This document shows positions 6,700 to 8,278 of a DNA stretch of 8,278 nucleotides, in pieces (position 1 is the first letter of the stretch; the number at the start of each line of letters is the position of its first letter). The translations under genes and the position numbers were made by a program. Under the pieces are notes generated by a model, which was given only the letters and a program-made list of their open reading frames with translations, did no database searches and was not told the DNA's origin. Source of the stretch: an uncultured Ruminococcus sp. (GTDB lineage: Bacteria; Bacillota; Clostridia; Oscillospirales; Acutalibacteraceae); contig CATOLC010000035.1 in NCBI GenBank assembly GCA_951800855.1, forward strand, positions 1-8,278, read 5' to 3'.

Positions 6700-8278
6700 T
6701 AATTTCTCCCGAAGTGTTTCTCTATATCCTTCTTTTTTAGTTCAATATATATAGGTCTTCCATGCGGGCAATACATTATATCGGGATTTTTTTCAAGCGT
6801 TCTGATAAGTTTCTCTATTTCTTCCCTTGAACTTTTTTTTCCAGCTTTAATTGCTGCCCTGCAGGCAATATTGTGATAAATCCAATCAAGATACTGAGTA
6901 TTAATGTTTGTTCTATTTTTCATTAAATATTCTGCGATTTCTATAACTGCACTTTCAATGTCCGAAATTCTTAAATAAACAGGGGCACTTCTCACTATTA
7001 CTACACCATTTCCGAAATCCTCAATCTGATACCCAGATTTTTTTGTTAAATCTAAGTTTTGCAGCAATGCAGAGTAGCAGATTTTATCCAAAGAAACCGC
7101 AATAGGTTCGAGCAAAGTCTGAGAGGGCACGTCCTTATCGTCTTTTTCTGCATTTTTCTTGAGTTCGTTATATAAAATCCGCTCATGTGCAGCATGTTTA
7201 TCTATAAAAATCAATTTATCATTTTCTTGAGCTAAGATATAGCAATCAAAAATTTCTCCCAATATATTTTTAGAGACATCTTCTATGCCTTTAAAGATGT
7301 TTAGGGATAGGTTTTCTGTATTTTCTTGTACATTGTTTTTATTTGGACTAATATGTTCTAAATCTGCTTTAAAAGTTTCACTTTTTTTATTTGAACTTAT
7401 AATATCTTCCGAAATATTAATTTTACTATAAATACCATTATTTTTCCCCGAACAATCTTCTCTCTCTTTTTTTTCAAAACTTTCAAAATTAAAAGGAAAA
7501 TTACTGCTGCAATCATTTAATTTAAAATCAATATTAAGAGGGGAAGTATTTAAATTTTTGATGATTTTCGAAGTGAAATTTGACCCGAAGTTCTTATTTG
7601 AGTTTTCTGTATCCAAGTTTTCATCGTCATCGCTGTATTCAATATCTAATTTTGGGCTGTTTCGTGGTCGAATCTCATCACACTTTTTCTCTTCTAAAGA
7701 GATGGAGTTTATTTCAGTGATTTTATTTTTAGCCAAGTCTTTTATAATATTTTTTTCCTGAGAGTTTTTAAGTGTATCTGTTTTATTTTCTATTGAAAGT
7801 TTTATCTCTTTTTTTCTATTATCGCGCATCAATGCAGATTTTACTCCATAATAAACAGTTTCATATATCGCTTTTTCATTTATAAATCTAACTTCTGTCT
7901 TCGCTGGATGAACATTTACATCCACAGTTTCGCAAAGAACATCCAGATAAAGCACACAAAGCGGGTGTTTGCCTACCATAACAAAACCTTTAAACGCTTC
8001 TTCCAGTGCCGATGATGCAATTTTTGATTTAACAAATCTATTATTCACAAAAAAGTTTTGAAGTGTCCGGCTTGGCCTTGCAGCTTCGGGTCTGCTTATA
8101 AATCCTTTCAAACTAATCCCATTTAAATTATACTCAACCGGAACCATATAATCGGCAATATTTTTTCCATAAATTGAATATATGCAAGAAAAAAGTTCCC
8201 CATCTCCTTGAGTATTCATTGTAAACTTTCCGTCTCTGATAAAACTGAATGCAATTTCCGGATGGGATAGCGCTATTC
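6699..8278 (-). CDS. mutL: DNA mismatch repair protein MutL, 5' end outside the window
   Basis: The reading frame is open to the right edge, giving about 525 residues. The Met encoded at 8217-8219 is internal, because the upstream codons read as family sequence (ALSHPEIAF, then IRDGK). The missing part is the N-terminal GHL ATPase core, about 200 residues. The visible part begins in the transducer domain with FVNNRFVKSK and NVHPAKTEVRF (about 7880-7920), which contributes the conserved ATP-contacting lysine. A long Asn/Ser/Lys/Glu-rich linker of low complexity follows (about 7270-7810), then the C-terminal dimerisation and nicking domain. This has the metal-site motif DKHAAHERILYNE (canonical DQHA-x2-E-x4-E, here with Q to K), a QTLLEP clamp-binding motif near 7104-7120, ACRAAIKAG, CPHGRP near 6760, and a final HFGRN. 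These mark an endonuclease-type MutL, which nicks the daughter strand under MutS and sliding-clamp control, unlike the E. coli MutH-dependent form. Its stop overlaps the miaA ATG by 1 nt; mutS may lie upstream, outside the window. Confidence 0.96.
   Translation of the reverse strand, partial: IALSHPEIAFSFIRDGKFTMNTQGDGELFSCIYSIYGKNIADYMVPVEYNLNGISLKGFISRPEAARPSRTLQNFFVNNRFVKSKIASSALEEAFKGFVMVGKHPLCVLYLDVLCETVDVNVHPAKTEVRFINEKAIYETVYYGVKSALMRDNRKKEIKLSIENKTDTLKNSQEKNIIKDLAKNKITEINSISLEEKKCDEIRPRNSPKLDIEYSDDDENLDTENSNKNFGSNFTSKIIKNLNTSPLNIDFKLNDCSSNFPFNFESFEKKEREDCSGKNNGIYSKINISEDIISSNKKSETFKADLEHISPNKNNVQENTENLSLNIFKGIEDVSKNILGEIFDCYILAQENDKLIFIDKHAAHERILYNELKKNAEKDDKDVPSQTLLEPIAVSLDKICYSALLQNLDLTKKSGYQIEDFGNGVVIVRSAPVYLRISDIESAVIEIAEYLMKNRTNINTQYLDWIYHNIACRAAIKAGKKSSREEIEKLIRTLEKNPDIMYCPHGRPIYIELKKKDIEKHFGRN

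Noticed and set aside
7270..7810. Degraded or foreign segment in the middle of mutL, because of its low complexity and high AT content
   Set aside because: MutL proteins normally have a long, poorly conserved linker between the ATPase and C-terminal domains; the frame is intact on both sides.
6699..8219. mutL as a complete 506-residue gene starting at 8219
   Set aside because: The frame continues upstream to the window edge with recognisable MutL transducer sequence, and the ATPase domain would be missing; the Met is internal and the gene is cut by the window.

Overview
The window looks like an AT-rich, low-GC Gram-positive anaerobe, most likely a member of the Clostridia. The grounds are the low GC content, purine-rich Shine-Dalgarno sites close to the 16S complement, sigma-A type promoters, a clamp-binding endonuclease-type MutL (the methyl-independent form), and a one-chain pyruvate:ferredoxin oxidoreductase. 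This is inference from gene content; no rRNA or marker gene is present to fix the taxon.

All five genes are on the minus strand, so transcription runs from high to low coordinates. The right half (8278 down to 4523) is a tightly packed run: mutL (5' end beyond the window), miaA and an HlyD-like membrane-anchored adaptor. They are joined by a 1-nt TAATG overlap and a 4-nt ATGA overlap, so they are almost certainly co-transcribed and translationally coupled. mutL-miaA is a widespread bacterial pairing; the HlyD-like protein is a poorly characterised third member. A 228-nt gap follows, holding a weak candidate terminator and a very good sigma-A promoter (TTTACA, 17-nt spacer, TAGAAT with an extended -10 TG). 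This promoter drives nifJ, a complete 1193-residue pyruvate:ferredoxin oxidoreductase that links glycolysis to acetyl-CoA and reduced ferredoxin.

The left end differs in character. After a 238-nt AT-rich gap with short direct repeats lies a small gene for a DUF4280/PAAR-like protein (123 aa), the kind of tip protein that caps contractile injection machines. Its GC content is about 50% by hand count, visibly above its surroundings. Just downstream, a near-consensus promoter (TTGATT, 17-nt spacer, TATAAT) and a GAAGG motif read out of the left edge towards a gene that is not visible. The metabolic and repair genes are ordinary housekeeping. The accessory signal is the PAAR-like gene with its repeat-bearing upstream region and the unseen next gene, which could be an effector, an injection-system component, or unrelated. 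No RNA gene, CRISPR array or insertion sequence was found.
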